From NCBI GenBank assembly GCA_024276675.1, contig JAJRWT010000060.1, positions 62,001 to 126,000 on the forward strand: DNA of 64,000 nt, read 5' to 3'. The stretch comes from Myxococcota bacterium (lineage in GTDB: Bacteria; Myxococcota_A; UBA796; JAFGLY01). Under the pieces are notes generated by a model. The model searched no databases and was not told where the DNA came from. It saw only the letters and a list, made by a program, of their open reading frames with translations. Shown piece after piece: positions 36,416-45,697 of this stretch (positions are counted from its first letter, which is position 1; each line of letters begins with the position of its first letter). A program made the position numbers and the translations under genes.

Positions 36416-38086
36416 TTATATGGATTTCGAAAGAAAGGGCCGTTGATTCGCAGGTGGAACCTGTGTTTCCAGGTTCTCCGGATTCCTGGGGGTCCCATGG
36501 GAGCTAACATGGCCACGGCGCCTGGCAAGGAACAGGGCCAGCGAAGGCAGCAGGGCCAGGACTCCCGGCGAAACAGCGCTTGAGCAGGCGCAGGAACCTT
36601 CTCGTGGGGAGGATTCTTCTTCTTTGCTCCCGCCCCACTGTCCTGTTTCGGCAGGCAAGGCACTGTCGTCTGGCTCCGGAATGGTTCCCGAGTCACCGGT
36701 GTCGGGTAGAGCTGTTTCAGAGGGACAGGGCTGGAAGCTGAGGTTCCAGTACACCGTGGCCTCCAACAGGGAGTCGCTGTCCACCCGTACCCACTCGGTG
36801 GGATCCCATGCTCGCAGCTCCAGGATCCCGTCCTGACCGCAGCCCCCCAACTCCAGCGTGTCGGCATTCCCCACCACGTCTCCTTCCAGGCTCCACTGGA
36901 AGCTGGCTCCGGAGTCGGGCCCCAGGATGGTGGGGCTGAAAATCACCGTGGAGTCTTCGGGAATCACCACGTCACCGGCGGGGGGATCCGTTCCAGCGAT
37001 AATCCCGGGAATCTGACCATAGATAGCCAATACCGCAAGCTCCCTGCACACAGGACAGTACTGGTCCTGCAGGGAGTTCATCATGCAGGAGTTGTCGGTG
37101 GGGCGGTAGTAATTGGTGTAGGAACAGACCTCGAAAGCGTCTACTTCGGGATCATCCAACCACTGTGGCCAGGGGACGTGGGCGGCGTCGGCGGCACAAT
37201 TGGGGCCATCGTCGCCATCGTGGGTCGTCCCGTAGCTGTACTCGTCCCACAGGCCCACCAGCGAGTGGCCGATCTCATGTACCGCCACATCGACTCCAAG
37301 CTCACCCACGTAGGACGTGGCGTAGCTCCAACCTCCGGAGCCTCCGTAGGTCTCGTCGTTGACCAGCACCACGGCGCCGTCGTAGTAGGGCAGCTCGTCG
37401 CTGAGTTCCGAGATGACCGTGGAACTCTCGCAGCAGATGAGGCGGTCGATTCCCGCACAGCCGTAATAGCAGCCATAGGCGGTGTCGCGAATGACGCGAG
37501 GGCTGGATTCGTAGTGGCTGGCTCCCGATTCGTTGGAGGCCTGGTCGATGCGCCAGATGTTCAACAACCCCGTGTAGTTGCTGTACGGTTCGATGCTGGA
37601 AATATGTTCCACCATGCTGGTGACATCATCGGCAAAGTCATCGAGCTGGTCTTCCGTGTAGCCATCACCCAGGAACACCATGTCAAGCCTTCGTTCCGAA
37701 TCACCGCTCTCCAGCACGGGAACAGCCGTTCCGGGTGGGGCAACGCGAGGGGTAACCACCTGTTGGCCCAGGCGGACCGCCACCGCAGTCCGCGGCCATG
37801 GAAGTGCTGCGTAGCCACGAGCCGAGACAAGGGTCACGGCAGCGCCGCCACCTTCCGGAGAGATGGTGGATCTGAACAGTGGATCAGGCACCCGCACGGT
37901 CTCCAGAACCTGGCCGGAGGCATCCAGAATGTCCAGGCGGGGGCCCTTTCCGGTAAGTTCCCGGCGCATGGCCCCGGGTACGAGAAGGGCATCGGTGATC
38001 TCGAAGTCATCTCCAGTCGCAAGGATCTCCACGCGCAGGGCTTCGGCATGCAACGAAGCAATGGTCAAGAAGAGATGCAGCAGCAT
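36416..38086 (-). CDS. Secreted M64-type (IgA peptidase) metallopeptidase with MYXO-CTERM-like tail
   Basis: 556 aa. ATG 38086 has GGAGGAGC about 7 nt upstream, better than the ATG at 38113. A signal peptide (MLLHLFLTIASLHAEA) is followed by a beta domain and the catalytic region: DMVFLGDGYTEDQLDDF, LLNIWRIDQASNESGASHY and the zinc motif HEIGHSLVGLWDEY (His 270, Glu 271, His 274), as in peptidase family M64. Next come an Ig-like domain (PPAGDVVIPEDSTVIFSPTI) and an acidic Thr/Pro/Asp linker. The final CACSSAVSPGVLALLPSLAL plus FLARRRG is a MYXO-CTERM-like sorting tail (Cys, hydrophobic helix, Arg cluster). Unusually, about 30 polar residues follow the Arg cluster. Expected location: cell surface or outer membrane. 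Confidence 0.88.
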   Translation of the reverse strand: MLLHLFLTIASLHAEALRVEILATGDDFEITDALLVPGAMRRELTGKGPRLDILDASGQVLETVRVPDPLFRSTISPEGGGAAVTLVSARGYAALPWPRTAVAVRLGQQVVTPRVAPPGTAVPVLESGDSERRLDMVFLGDGYTEDQLDDFADDVTSMVEHISSIEPYSNYTGLLNIWRIDQASNESGASHYESSPRVIRDTAYGCYYGCAGIDRLICCESSTVISELSDELPYYDGAVVLVNDETYGGSGGWSYATSYVGELGVDVAVHEIGHSLVGLWDEYSYGTTHDGDDGPNCAADAAHVPWPQWLDDPEVDAFEVCSYTNYYRPTDNSCMMNSLQDQYCPVCRELAVLAIYGQIPGIIAGTDPPAGDVVIPEDSTVIFSPTILGPDSGASFQWSLEGDVVGNADTLELGGCGQDGILELRAWDPTEWVRVDSDSLLEATVYWNLSFQPCPSETALPDTGDSGTIPEPDDSALPAETGQWGGSKEEESSPREGSCACSSAVSPGVLALLPSLALFLARRRGHVSSHGTPRNPENLETQVPPANQRPFLSKSI

Positions 38087-38170
38087 TCCCAGCTCCTCCA
38101 GGGGGGTGGACAAAGAATCGTTCCCAACGAAGGATAGCCAGGAGAACCCGCGAAAACAATCAAGACGGGA

Positions 38171-38899
38171 TCAGGCCTGTTTTGCCAGCCAATCCAGCTT
38201 TGCCGCCAGAATCTGATCGCGTTCCTGCCTGATCACCTGGTCCGGCCTGGAACCTTCGAGCGCAACCTGCGGCATGAGCTGCCATTGCCGCAGAGCCATG
38301 GCCGCGGAAAACGCCAGCTCACCCGCGGACTGGTGCGAATCGTGTTGCTGGAAGACCGCTTCCAGGTGCTGGGCCAGGCCATCCAGGAGTGCGGCCTCCC
38401 GTGGGCCACCACCGGCCACGACCTGTGCTGGTGAAAGCCCAGAAAACACCACGGAAGCACTGCTGTTCCATTCCCGGCACAACGAGCGCCAGGCGCGTGT
38501 TCTTTCAACCCGTTCAGGCAGGTCGTCGGGAGACGGAACACGCTGGAGTAGTTTGGGCCAGAAGGGGTCGTCACCTTCGGTTGGACGATCCAGGAAGAGG
38601 TTGAGAATGCCGCCGGACCTGTGGAATGAATCCAGCATCCTGACATCGAGACGCGGCAGCACGTCCAGCTCCGACTCTCGCAGGGCTCGAGTGCTTTCGT
38701 CGGCTCCGCCGGACAGTGGAAAGAGTTGGGAGATACGCCGGGGCCCACCACGGGAATGGTAAACCTGCCAGGGGGTCAGACCGTCGAGGCGCTCATGGGG
38801 TGAATTGCACCACAATTCGGTGAGGAGCTGCTTGTAACGGCTTCGGGCTGCGGGATTGGGCAACAGCATCGAGTGGACTGTACTATCACTGTCTTCCAT
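38171..38899 (-). CDS. Protein with a thrice-repeated Leu/Gly-Pro-x-Gln-Val motif, unknown
   Basis: 242 aa, no signal peptide or membrane segment. A short motif recurs: RLDGLTPWQVYHSRGGPRR (about 38-56), VFSGLSPAQVVAGGGPREA (about 150-168) and ALEGSRPDQVIRQERDQI (about 218-235). Each shows a hydrophobic-x-G-x-(S/T/R)-P-x-Q-V core. The first two sit at the end of a helix beginning with a Trp (ELWCNSPHER, REWNSSASVV), so they may mark repeated helical units. No known family recognised. It lies between a TPR gene and the metallopeptidase, same strand, and ends in TGA. Confidence 0.65.
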   Translation of the reverse strand: MEDSDSTVHSMLLPNPAARSRYKQLLTELWCNSPHERLDGLTPWQVYHSRGGPRRISQLFPLSGGADESTRALRESELDVLPRLDVRMLDSFHRSGGILNLFLDRPTEGDDPFWPKLLQRVPSPDDLPERVERTRAWRSLCREWNSSASVVFSGLSPAQVVAGGGPREAALLDGLAQHLEAVFQQHDSHQSAGELAFSAAMALRQWQLMPQVALEGSRPDQVIRQERDQILAAKLDWLAKQA

Positions 38900-38963
38900 G
38901 GTCTTTTTCTCGCGGGGGGCTGAATACGTCGTCTCCGTCAGCGGGTCCGTGGCAGGCAGCGGC

Positions 38964-39632
38964 TCAAGCCCAGCCAGTCCTCACCTGCTGCATTACGGCC
39001 ATGGCCTCGGGAAACTCAGGCCAGGTCTCCAGGGCCCGGGTCAACAACCTGAAGGCTTCGGTTCTGTCGCCCACCTGCTGCCGGAACCCTGCCATGTTGA
39101 ACAGGGCCCGCGCCTTCAGTTCCTTTTCCTCGTGGCGGGCCACCGCCACCACCTCCTGGTTGGGTTCTTCCAGGAGGTGGAACAAGCCCAGAACCTGGTA
39201 GGCAAGGCCCAGGTTGTAGTAGGCAATGGTGAGTCGGGGATCGATATTCACGGCCGCCTGGTAATGACTTCTGGCCTTGTGAAACCTGGAAGCCTGGTGC
39301 ATGAAATGATCGCCCATGCAGAGTTCAAGGTAGGCACAGGGAGGATATTCGTTGAAAACCTCGCCATACCATGTCCCGGGAGAAGGCCCCTGACCTTGCA
39401 GACCGGCCTGCAAAGCCAACATGGCAACGGCCCAGTCCGCACCGAGATTGTCGGTGTTGTCGTCGATGTATGACAACAGCGACTCCCGTACCGATGCAAC
39501 GTAGCTCACGGAAAAGAGTCGACTCTCCCAGTTCAACTCATCCACGCCGTGTTTCTTGCGAGCGCGAAGCATGGCTTTGACCACCGATTGACGCAAACCG
39601 CGGGGTTGCTTCTTGTTCACCGGTCCGGACAT
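38964..39632 (-). CDS. TPR repeat protein
   Basis: 222 aa. The basic N-terminus (NKKQPRGLRQSVVKAMLRAR) is followed by helical pairs with TPR spacing (HKARSHYQAAVNIDPRLTIA, YYNLGLAYQVLGLFHLLEEP, ALFNMAGFRQQVGDRTEAFR, LLTRALETWPEFPEAMAVMQ). TPR proteins scaffold protein complexes; the partner is unknown. It is likely cytoplasmic (no signal peptide), and sits upstream of the repeated-motif gene on the same strand with a gap of only about 65 bp, so the two may be one transcript. Confidence 0.8.
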   Translation of the reverse strand: MSGPVNKKQPRGLRQSVVKAMLRARKKHGVDELNWESRLFSVSYVASVRESLLSYIDDNTDNLGADWAVAMLALQAGLQGQGPSPGTWYGEVFNEYPPCAYLELCMGDHFMHQASRFHKARSHYQAAVNIDPRLTIAYYNLGLAYQVLGLFHLLEEPNQEVVAVARHEEKELKARALFNMAGFRQQVGDRTEAFRLLTRALETWPEFPEAMAVMQQVRTGWA

Positions 39633-39849
39633 GGTTGTTCACCTGTGCTTATGTTGGGAGAACACCCCAGATACCCGGATCGGGCATGACATACCAGTCG
39701 CGTTGGCTCCAATGGCGTGTGTCCGCCCGGCATCCGAAACTTTGCTCTGCACTCGCGCCAGGTATATGTTTTTTCTTGAATACCTGATATCGCCAGGCCG
39801 TCGGGACAGTGATCCTGTCTCTTCGACAGGCGGACCGCAAGGAGATCCC

Positions 39850-41370
39850 TTGAAAGCTGTTGCAAGAACCACCACCGCCATCATCGCCATCATGGTGTTT
39901 CTCCTGCTCTCCGCCGACTCCTGGGGGCAACGGGCACCGCAGGAAAACGGGAACGGGCCGCCAAGGCGGTCCAACATCACCTTCTACGGCAAGGAAAGAC
40001 CCCAACAGGTTCACGTGGACTGCGCCACGACCCAGGGCAAGATCAAGAACATGATGGGCATACAGGGTGGACCGCGCCCCGACGTGCCCGATGTCGTGCC
40101 GGATTTGAGCGAGTACTATCGCAAGATGGGCGTAAACATGGTCCGCCTGCCCGAGGGGAACCGTGAAGATCTGTTCCTGGGGCGCATCTTTCCCGATGAA
40201 AGGGCCGATCCCATGGATCCACGCTCCTATGACTTCCAGGAAATCGACAAGTACGTAAAGGCCGTGAAGGACATCGGAGCAGATCTCCTGTGGAGCGCCA
40301 GCTACCTGTTGGGCCAGAGTGGCCTTCCAAGAATGGAATTCATGCGTGGAAGAAGATCCATCGTTCCCTATGACCGCATCGTCAGGAGAAGCGGAATATC
40401 AAAATGGACAACCGTCTGTGTCCAGGTGCTTCGCCATTTCAACGATGGTTGGGCAGGTGGGCACCAGTGGAACGTCAAGACCGTCGAGTTCATGAACGAG
40501 CCCTTCATGGGGCACACGTCACTGGTCTACAATCGAGCCAGTCCCACCAGGGTCTGGGAGCTTTACGAGGCCTTCGCAAGAGCCATAAAGGCATATGATC
40601 CCAGTATCAAGGTCTTCGGCCCCTCACTCACCTCCATCGACATGAATTTCAACGGACTCGACCTGCTGGAGAGCTTCCTGGACTACGTTGAACGCTACGA
40701 TGTCCCCCTGGACTACTTCACCTGGCACGCCTACCTGAAGGAACCCTCCAACTTCATGGAATGGGGGGAACGAGTGGGCGAGGCGCTTGATCGCCATGGC
40801 GGGAAACTGGCGAATGTTCGCGTTGCCAACACCGAATGGGACATCGCGGCTCCCGGCGCCTTCCACGCGGCAAACAACGCCACCACCTTGATCTACTTCC
40901 AGGATTCGCCTCGCATGGACTACGCCATTCGCTACCGCGGTGATCCCCGCCACGACAGGATGGACAGCTCGAAGAACCTCTCCGTGTTCACCAACACCGG
41001 CGAACCCGAAATCGTCTACTACGCCTATCTCGCACTCGCCCACCAACGAGCCGAGACTCCCATCCGCGTGGCAGCCGAAGGCAGCGACTCCTGGGCATTC
41101 GGCGTCCTGGCGGGAAAGGCCCCGGACGATTCTGCCGTCTCGGTGCTCATCAGCGACACCCATTCCGCCTATGGGGGCTTCGATCTTTCCGTCACCAACC
41201 TTCCATGGGATGCCGATCGCGGCTACGTCGTCGAGGCCTACCTGGTGGACGGAAGGCGCCGTTTCGAAAAGGTCTGGGAAAAAACCGGCAAGGGGCAGGC
41301 ACTGATTCTCCAGGAAACCCGCAACGCCCCGTATATCCTCTGGCTACGCATACGTCCTGCTTCGGGATAA
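39850..41370 (+). CDS. Secreted GH39-like glycoside hydrolase
   Basis: 506 aa from a TTG at 39850, preceded by AAGGAG at 6 nt; no in-frame ATG fits better. The N-terminus MKAVARTTTAIIAIMVFLLL ending ADSWGQ is a signal peptide. The catalytic domain is a clan GH-A (beta/alpha)8 barrel of GH39-like type: VEFMNEPF holds the acid/base Glu 217 and ANTEWDIA the nucleophile Glu 329, and DYFTWHAYL and GVNMVRLPEGN are conserved barrel strands. A beta-sandwich follows (VSVLISDTHSAYGG). It should cleave beta-linked xylosides or related sugars outside the cell; exact specificity cannot be read. It is divergent from the TPR gene. Confidence 0.85.
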   Translation: MKAVARTTTAIIAIMVFLLLSADSWGQRAPQENGNGPPRRSNITFYGKERPQQVHVDCATTQGKIKNMMGIQGGPRPDVPDVVPDLSEYYRKMGVNMVRLPEGNREDLFLGRIFPDERADPMDPRSYDFQEIDKYVKAVKDIGADLLWSASYLLGQSGLPRMEFMRGRRSIVPYDRIVRRSGISKWTTVCVQVLRHFNDGWAGGHQWNVKTVEFMNEPFMGHTSLVYNRASPTRVWELYEAFARAIKAYDPSIKVFGPSLTSIDMNFNGLDLLESFLDYVERYDVPLDYFTWHAYLKEPSNFMEWGERVGEALDRHGGKLANVRVANTEWDIAAPGAFHAANNATTLIYFQDSPRMDYAIRYRGDPRHDRMDSSKNLSVFTNTGEPEIVYYAYLALAHQRAETPIRVAAEGSDSWAFGVLAGKAPDDSAVSVLISDTHSAYGGFDLSVTNLPWDADRGYVVEAYLVDGRRRFEKVWEKTGKGQALILQETRNAPYILWLRIRPASG

Positions 41371-41452
41371 TATGCCGCTCACGTTCCCATGGCAGGTGAC
41401 TGCCGCTCCCGCGGCACAGGTGCCGCCCCCCCCCATCAACAGGCCAACGAGC

Positions 41453-42193
41453 ATGACAGCAAACCCTGAATGGATGCACAAAACCCTTCGTGCGCAGCTC
41501 GACCAGTGGACCAAGGTGGAAGAGCTATGGAAAACCTGCAAGAACCCGGCCATGAACGTGGTAACGGTCTCGCGGCAGGCAGGAAGCGGAGGGAGGCTGG
41601 TGGCAGCCCGCGTGGCCCAGGAGCTGGACCTTCACTTCTACGACCGGGCAATCATTCAGCGCATCGCGGAGATCTCCCAGACCACGCACCAGGTGGTAAA
41701 GTCAAGGGACGAAAAAGGTCCATCCATACTGGACCACTGGATCGACTCTCTCGTAAACCAACGCGGCCTGTGGCCTGGAAGCTACATCAAGAAGAACGTA
41801 CTCGCCCACACCGACTACATCCGTCACCTGAAGTTCGTCCTGGCAGAGATCAACAATGGCAATGGAGGCGTGGTGCTGGGACGAGGCGCCAACTTCTTTC
41901 TTCCATCGCAAAGATGCCTTCGGGTGCGCATCGTGGCCCCGGAAGAGCAGAGAGTGGCGGGTCTGGCCAGGGTGCTGGACACCGACCAGAGCCACGCCAG
42001 GCGAATGGTGAGGGAAAAAGCGGCGGCCAGGCGTTCTTTTGTCAAGCAGGCCTTTGGCAGGGAGTTGGATGACCCCACCGCCTATGACATGGTGCTGAAC
42101 ATGGACTGCCTGGGTCTGGAAGACGCGGTCGCCGCCATCCTGCACACCTGGCAAAAGCTCAGGAACCGACAGGGTTCGCCAGGCACGGCATGA
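41453..42193 (+). CDS. Cytidylate-kinase-like family protein
   Basis: 246 aa from ATG 41453, or 273 aa from ATG 41372, which lies next to the upstream stop. The core VVTVSRQAGSGGRLVAARVA QELDLHFYDR region, with RIAEISQTTHQVV and GGVVLGRGANFFL, matches the cytidylate kinase-like (Cytidylate_kin2) family. This is a P-loop group in which the classic GxxGxGKS is replaced by RQAGSGG. A lid-like basic segment follows (DQSHARRMVREKAAARRSFV). Known members are poorly characterised, and nucleotide monophosphate phosphorylation is presumed. Its TGA overlaps the ATG of the HAD gene (ATGA), so the two are coupled. Confidence 0.82.
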   Translation: MTANPEWMHKTLRAQLDQWTKVEELWKTCKNPAMNVVTVSRQAGSGGRLVAARVAQELDLHFYDRAIIQRIAEISQTTHQVVKSRDEKGPSILDHWIDSLVNQRGLWPGSYIKKNVLAHTDYIRHLKFVLAEINNGNGGVVLGRGANFFLPSQRCLRVRIVAPEEQRVAGLARVLDTDQSHARRMVREKAAARRSFVKQAFGRELDDPTAYDMVLNMDCLGLEDAVAAILHTWQKLRNRQGSPGTA

Positions 42194-42915
42194 CGGCACC
42201 AACGTTCCGTATCGCATCGCCAACCCCCACAGCCTGCGACACACTGATCTTCGATCTGGACGGCACCCTCATCGACAGTGCGCCAGACATCCGCTCCAGC
42301 CTGAACGCTGCACTGGCGGAGCAGGACCTGGAACCGGCCTCCATGACGGACGTACGCCGCTGGATGGGAGACGGCGCGGCAGTCCTCGTGGAACGAGCAT
42401 TGAACGCCAGGAGATGGGTGCCTGGCGGAGCAGGGCGTTCCCATTTGGGGAAACGTGTTCTCCAACGGTTCCTGGACATCTACGAAGCCTCGCCCGCCTC
42501 CGCCACCAGGCTCTTTCCCCACGTGATGGAGACCCTCACCAGCCTCGCCAAGATGGGAATCAAGCAGGGAATCTGTACCAACAAGCCACTGAATCACAGC
42601 CTCAAGGTAGTGAAGGCAATGGGCATGGATCGTTTCTTCGGATGCGTGGTGGCGGGTGACTCCACTCCACGATCCAAACCCCATCCCCTTCCCCTGCTCT
42701 TGTGCCTGGAACAGTTGGGGAGCAGCCCTGTAAGCAGCATCATGGTGGGCGATTCTCCCATCGACCTGGCCACTGCTAGAAGCGCCGGTATGCCATCCAT
42801 ACTGGTCACCTGGGGCTACAGCAAGGTTCCAGTGGAAACCCTGGGCGCCCACCTGGTTTTGAACGACTTCCGCGACCTACCGGCAATACTCCGGGCTCCG
42901 CCGTGGAACGCGTAG
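42190..42915 (+). CDS. HAD-superfamily phosphatase, phosphoglycolate-phosphatase-like
   Basis: 241 aa. ATG 42190 overlaps the TGA of the preceding gene. HAD motifs in order are IFDLDGTLIDSAPD (I, nucleophile Asp), ICTNKPLNHS (II), RSKPHPLPLLL (III, Lys) and IMVGDSPIDLATARSAGMPS (IV). The helical cap insert between I and II and the overall plan match Gph, which removes phosphate from 2-phosphoglycolate produced by DNA repair or photorespiration; other small phosphomonoesters are possible. It ends with TAG and is convergent with the large membrane-protein gene. Confidence 0.9.
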   Translation: MTAPTFRIASPTPTACDTLIFDLDGTLIDSAPDIRSSLNAALAEQDLEPASMTDVRRWMGDGAAVLVERALNARRWVPGGAGRSHLGKRVLQRFLDIYEASPASATRLFPHVMETLTSLAKMGIKQGICTNKPLNHSLKVVKAMGMDRFFGCVVAGDSTPRSKPHPLPLLLCLEQLGSSPVSSIMVGDSPIDLATARSAGMPSILVTWGYSKVPVETLGAHLVLNDFRDLPAILRAPPWNA

Positions 42916-42993
42916 CCACAGCCCTGTAGTCCACTGCCCATGGCCAATGCCATCCTGCCCACCTGCCACTTGCCTGCAAGACCCCTGCACACT

Positions 42994-44757
42994 CTATGGT
43001 CCGGAGGGGCACTGGCCCATGTCGTCCCGGGTTCCCTGGCCACGACTACGGTAGGTGACATCCGGCCAGGGCTCCGGACCATCCAGGTCCACCAGTGCCA
43101 GCGAACCCTCTTGGCGCAATACAAGCCCCGCAGCCTCCAGGTCGGCCAGGACCCGGTCCACCGGCTGCTCTCGGAGCATGGCTGGTCGGGAGTGCAGCAT
43201 GAGCCAGCGATATCCCACCTCCAGGGCAGCCTCACGGAGCTGTGGCAGGCTCCAGCAGCCCTTGGCGACCAAGCCGAATATCGCGGGGTCTCCGGCGTTC
43301 ATGGGCGAGTTTGCAACAGGGCGATGGTGCTGGGTCTGGTAGTAGAGGGGCCAGTCACCTTGCCTGATGGGAAAACTCAGGATGGCACCGGCGGGCAGGT
43401 TCTGCAGCAACCTGGCCACGGGCTCGTCGGGCATGCTCTCCAACTTCCACACGGACCTGCCCGGAGTCACAAGCAGAGACTCCGCCAGCATCACGGCACC
43501 CGCCAGGGCGGCCAGGGCTGGCCTGACATCCGCCAGGGTGCGGGCGGCCAGTGCCGCCAGCCCCACCTGCACAACCACCGAAAAACGCCACAGCTCGATG
43601 AGCATGGAAAAGGGCGGTAGTTGATCCAGGAAGACGTATGGAAGCGGCACATGGCGCCCGTGGACCAGCATGGCCCCGCTGGTGACACGAAGTACGGGGC
43701 CCAAGGAAAGCGCGAGACCCGACAGCACCAGCCACCACAGCACCCTGTCCAGGGCATCGGAGCGACGGATCCTGAAACAGGCCAGCAGCAACAACATCCA
43801 CCCGGTCCCCCAAGCGTTGACGAAGGCCGTGCTGCCGCCTCGGGGATCGGGTACCTGCTGGACACCCGGTGCAAAGAAGCCAGAAAAAAAGGCAGCCCCC
43901 TCCAGCAGTCTCATGCGATGGACGGTTTCCGCACCCTTTTCCACAACGGAGCTGTCATGGGTCAGCAGCAGGCCCGAATAGCCCAGCACCGGCACAGATA
44001 TGAGAGCCGCCAGGGCCATCATGGGCCACAAAGATCGTAGAACACGGCGCCAAGCCAGTTCATGCCCGCCATTTTCCCGAAGCCCAAGTAATGCCATCGA
44101 CAGGGCCACTGCCATGGCAGAAACGCCCACGTAGATGTTGGCCACGAGGGCAAGTCCCAGGAGAACACCGGCCACAAGGCTGTGTGTACGACGGTTGTTT
44201 CGGGTGGACCGCAACGCTGCCCAACCGGCCAGGGGGATCAGGTAGAACTGCCCCACATCGATGTTTCCGTTCTGGGTGGTACAAAGCAGCACACACGAAA
44301 ACGCCAGGGCAGGGATCAGGGCCAGCGCTGGCAGCCGACGCCCCCACAGCGTACGGATGAGCAGGTACATGGCGCCTGCCGCCAGGCCAACATGAGCCAC
44401 CTGGATGATATTGAACAGCACCAGGGGCCCCAACCGGGTGGTCAGGGGAGCCAGCAACACCGCTTCCAACGGATCCGCGGGAAACAGCACAGCCCCCGAA
44501 GGGAAGAGCACCATGCTGGTGTGTATTCCCAGCCCAGCACCGTGAGCCAGGCTCCAAGCGGTGTGCCACAGGGTCCAGACCAGGCCCAGAGAGTCGGCCG
44601 AGGTGGAACCCCATATTTGACCGCCAGGATTTGTGAGGAGTTCCGGCAGTAACAGCAACACGAACCCACAGGTGCCGAAGCCGACCCACAGAGGCTCGAA
44701 AGGGCTATATTTCCCGGCGGTGCTCGATGGCTCGCGCCAGGCTGGCCTGGTCGGCAT
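42994..44757 (-). CDS. Large polytopic membrane protein, glycosyltransferase-like topology
   Basis: 587 aa (or 597 from ATG 44787). About 11-12 hydrophobic segments, for example FGTCGFVLLLLPELLTNPGG, ALALIPALAFSCVLLC, HSLVAGVLLGLALVANIYVG and SLWPMMALAALISVPVLGY. An aromatic/acidic loop (VWTLWHTAWSLAHGAGLGIH) and a soluble C-terminus (PAGAILSFPIRQGDWPLYYQ) give the layout of the YfhO/GT-C-like membrane proteins of myxobacteria. No catalytic motif can be assigned. Both start codons lie inside recR (53-83-bp overlap), so it is likely co-translated with that operon. It ends with TAG. Confidence 0.72.
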   Translation of the reverse strand: MPTRPAWREPSSTAGKYSPFEPLWVGFGTCGFVLLLLPELLTNPGGQIWGSTSADSLGLVWTLWHTAWSLAHGAGLGIHTSMVLFPSGAVLFPADPLEAVLLAPLTTRLGPLVLFNIIQVAHVGLAAGAMYLLIRTLWGRRLPALALIPALAFSCVLLCTTQNGNIDVGQFYLIPLAGWAALRSTRNNRRTHSLVAGVLLGLALVANIYVGVSAMAVALSMALLGLRENGGHELAWRRVLRSLWPMMALAALISVPVLGYSGLLLTHDSSVVEKGAETVHRMRLLEGAAFFSGFFAPGVQQVPDPRGGSTAFVNAWGTGWMLLLLACFRIRRSDALDRVLWWLVLSGLALSLGPVLRVTSGAMLVHGRHVPLPYVFLDQLPPFSMLIELWRFSVVVQVGLAALAARTLADVRPALAALAGAVMLAESLLVTPGRSVWKLESMPDEPVARLLQNLPAGAILSFPIRQGDWPLYYQTQHHRPVANSPMNAGDPAIFGLVAKGCWSLPQLREAALEVGYRWLMLHSRPAMLREQPVDRVLADLEAAGLVLRQEGSLALVDLDGPEPWPDVTYRSRGQGTRDDMGQCPSGP

Positions 44758-45343
44758 ATTCGATCTCTGTTCCAACGGGAATGCCATGCGCCAACCTGGT
44801 GACGCGAACTCCCAAGGGGCGTAGCAGCCTGGCCAGGTACAAAGCGGTGGTGTCGCCTTCCACGTCGGGGTCGGTGGCCAGGATCACTTCTTCCAGGGAT
44901 TCGGGCTCCAGGCGTTTCAGCAGTTGCTCCACCCTCAGATCCGCTGGACCCACGCCGTCGAGAGGGCTGATGGCTCCATGGAGGACGTGGTACCGCCCCT
45001 TGAATACCCCCCCTTTTTCTATGTTGACTATGTCCTGGGGCTGCTCCACCACGCATACCATGCCGTTTCTGCGGTTGGAATCACTGCACAGCGTGCAAGG
45101 AGAGCCGCTAACCATGTTGCAGCAGATCTCACATTCCACTATGCCCTTCTTCAGTTCCATCATGGCGTCGGCCAGCTCACAAACCAGATCATCGGGTGCC
45201 CGCAGCAGCCAGAACGCCAGTCTTGTGGCGGTGCGTTCTCCAATCCCCGGGAGCCTGGAAAGCTGTATGACGCAACGGCGCAATGGGTCCACGGGTTTTC
45301 CTGCGTTGGTCTGGATTTCTATTTTGCCCGGGTCGACCTGCAA
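44705..45343 (-). CDS. recR: Recombination mediator RecR
   Basis: 212 aa, usual length about 200. The N-terminal HhH segment (LSRLPGIGERTATRLAFWLL) is followed by the C4 zinc finger (CEICC ... CTLC) and the Toprim domain (VVEQPQDIVNIEKGG, EVILATDPDVEGDTTALYLA) with conserved acidic residues. RecR works with RecF and RecO to load RecA on gapped DNA. It is the distal gene of the conserved dnaX-ybaB-recR block and ends with TAG. Confidence 0.95.
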   Translation of the reverse strand: MQVDPGKIEIQTNAGKPVDPLRRCVIQLSRLPGIGERTATRLAFWLLRAPDDLVCELADAMMELKKGIVECEICCNMVSGSPCTLCSDSNRRNGMVCVVEQPQDIVNIEKGGVFKGRYHVLHGAISPLDGVGPADLRVEQLLKRLEPESLEEVILATDPDVEGDTTALYLARLLRPLGVRVTRLAHGIPVGTEIEYADQASLARAIEHRREI

Positions 45344-45379
45344 GACGAGCCACGGGACCCGCTCCGGAAAAGTTCGGAT

Positions 45380-45697
45380 TCAGAACATCCCAGGAGGAAT
45401 GGGAAGGCCTTCGGCGAAGCCTCCGATCTTCTTGGTGAGTTCCTCGGTGAGACGGCGAACGGCCTCGTTCACCGCAGCAACCACCAAGTCCTCCAGCAGC
45501 TCCCGGTCGTCCATGGCCTGCTGGGCGATATGGACTTCCAGGACCTTGTGGTTCCCGTTCATCACTACGGAAACCATGTCTCCGCCTGCCTTTCCTTCCA
45601 CCTGGATCTGGCTGGCGTTTTCCTTGATGTCTTGAACTCCGGCCATCAACTTGTCCAGCATGGAGGTCATCTGTGAAAAATCGAATGATTCAGTCAT
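45380..45697 (-). CDS. ybaB: YbaB/EbfC nucleoid-associated protein
   Basis: 105 aa, usual length. MTSMLDKLMAGVQDIKENAS followed by the beta-strand pattern VEGKAGGDMVSVVMNGNHKV and ELLEDLVVAAVNEAVRRLTE is the YbaB signature, and the tail GLPIPPGMF matches the family's Met/Pro-rich end. It is a dimeric DNA-binding protein of the nucleoid. Its ATG at 45697 overlaps the dnaX stop (ATGA), so it is coupled to dnaX. Confidence 0.95.
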   Translation of the reverse strand: MTESFDFSQMTSMLDKLMAGVQDIKENASQIQVEGKAGGDMVSVVMNGNHKVLEVHIAQQAMDDRELLEDLVVAAVNEAVRRLTEELTKKIGGFAEGLPIPPGMF

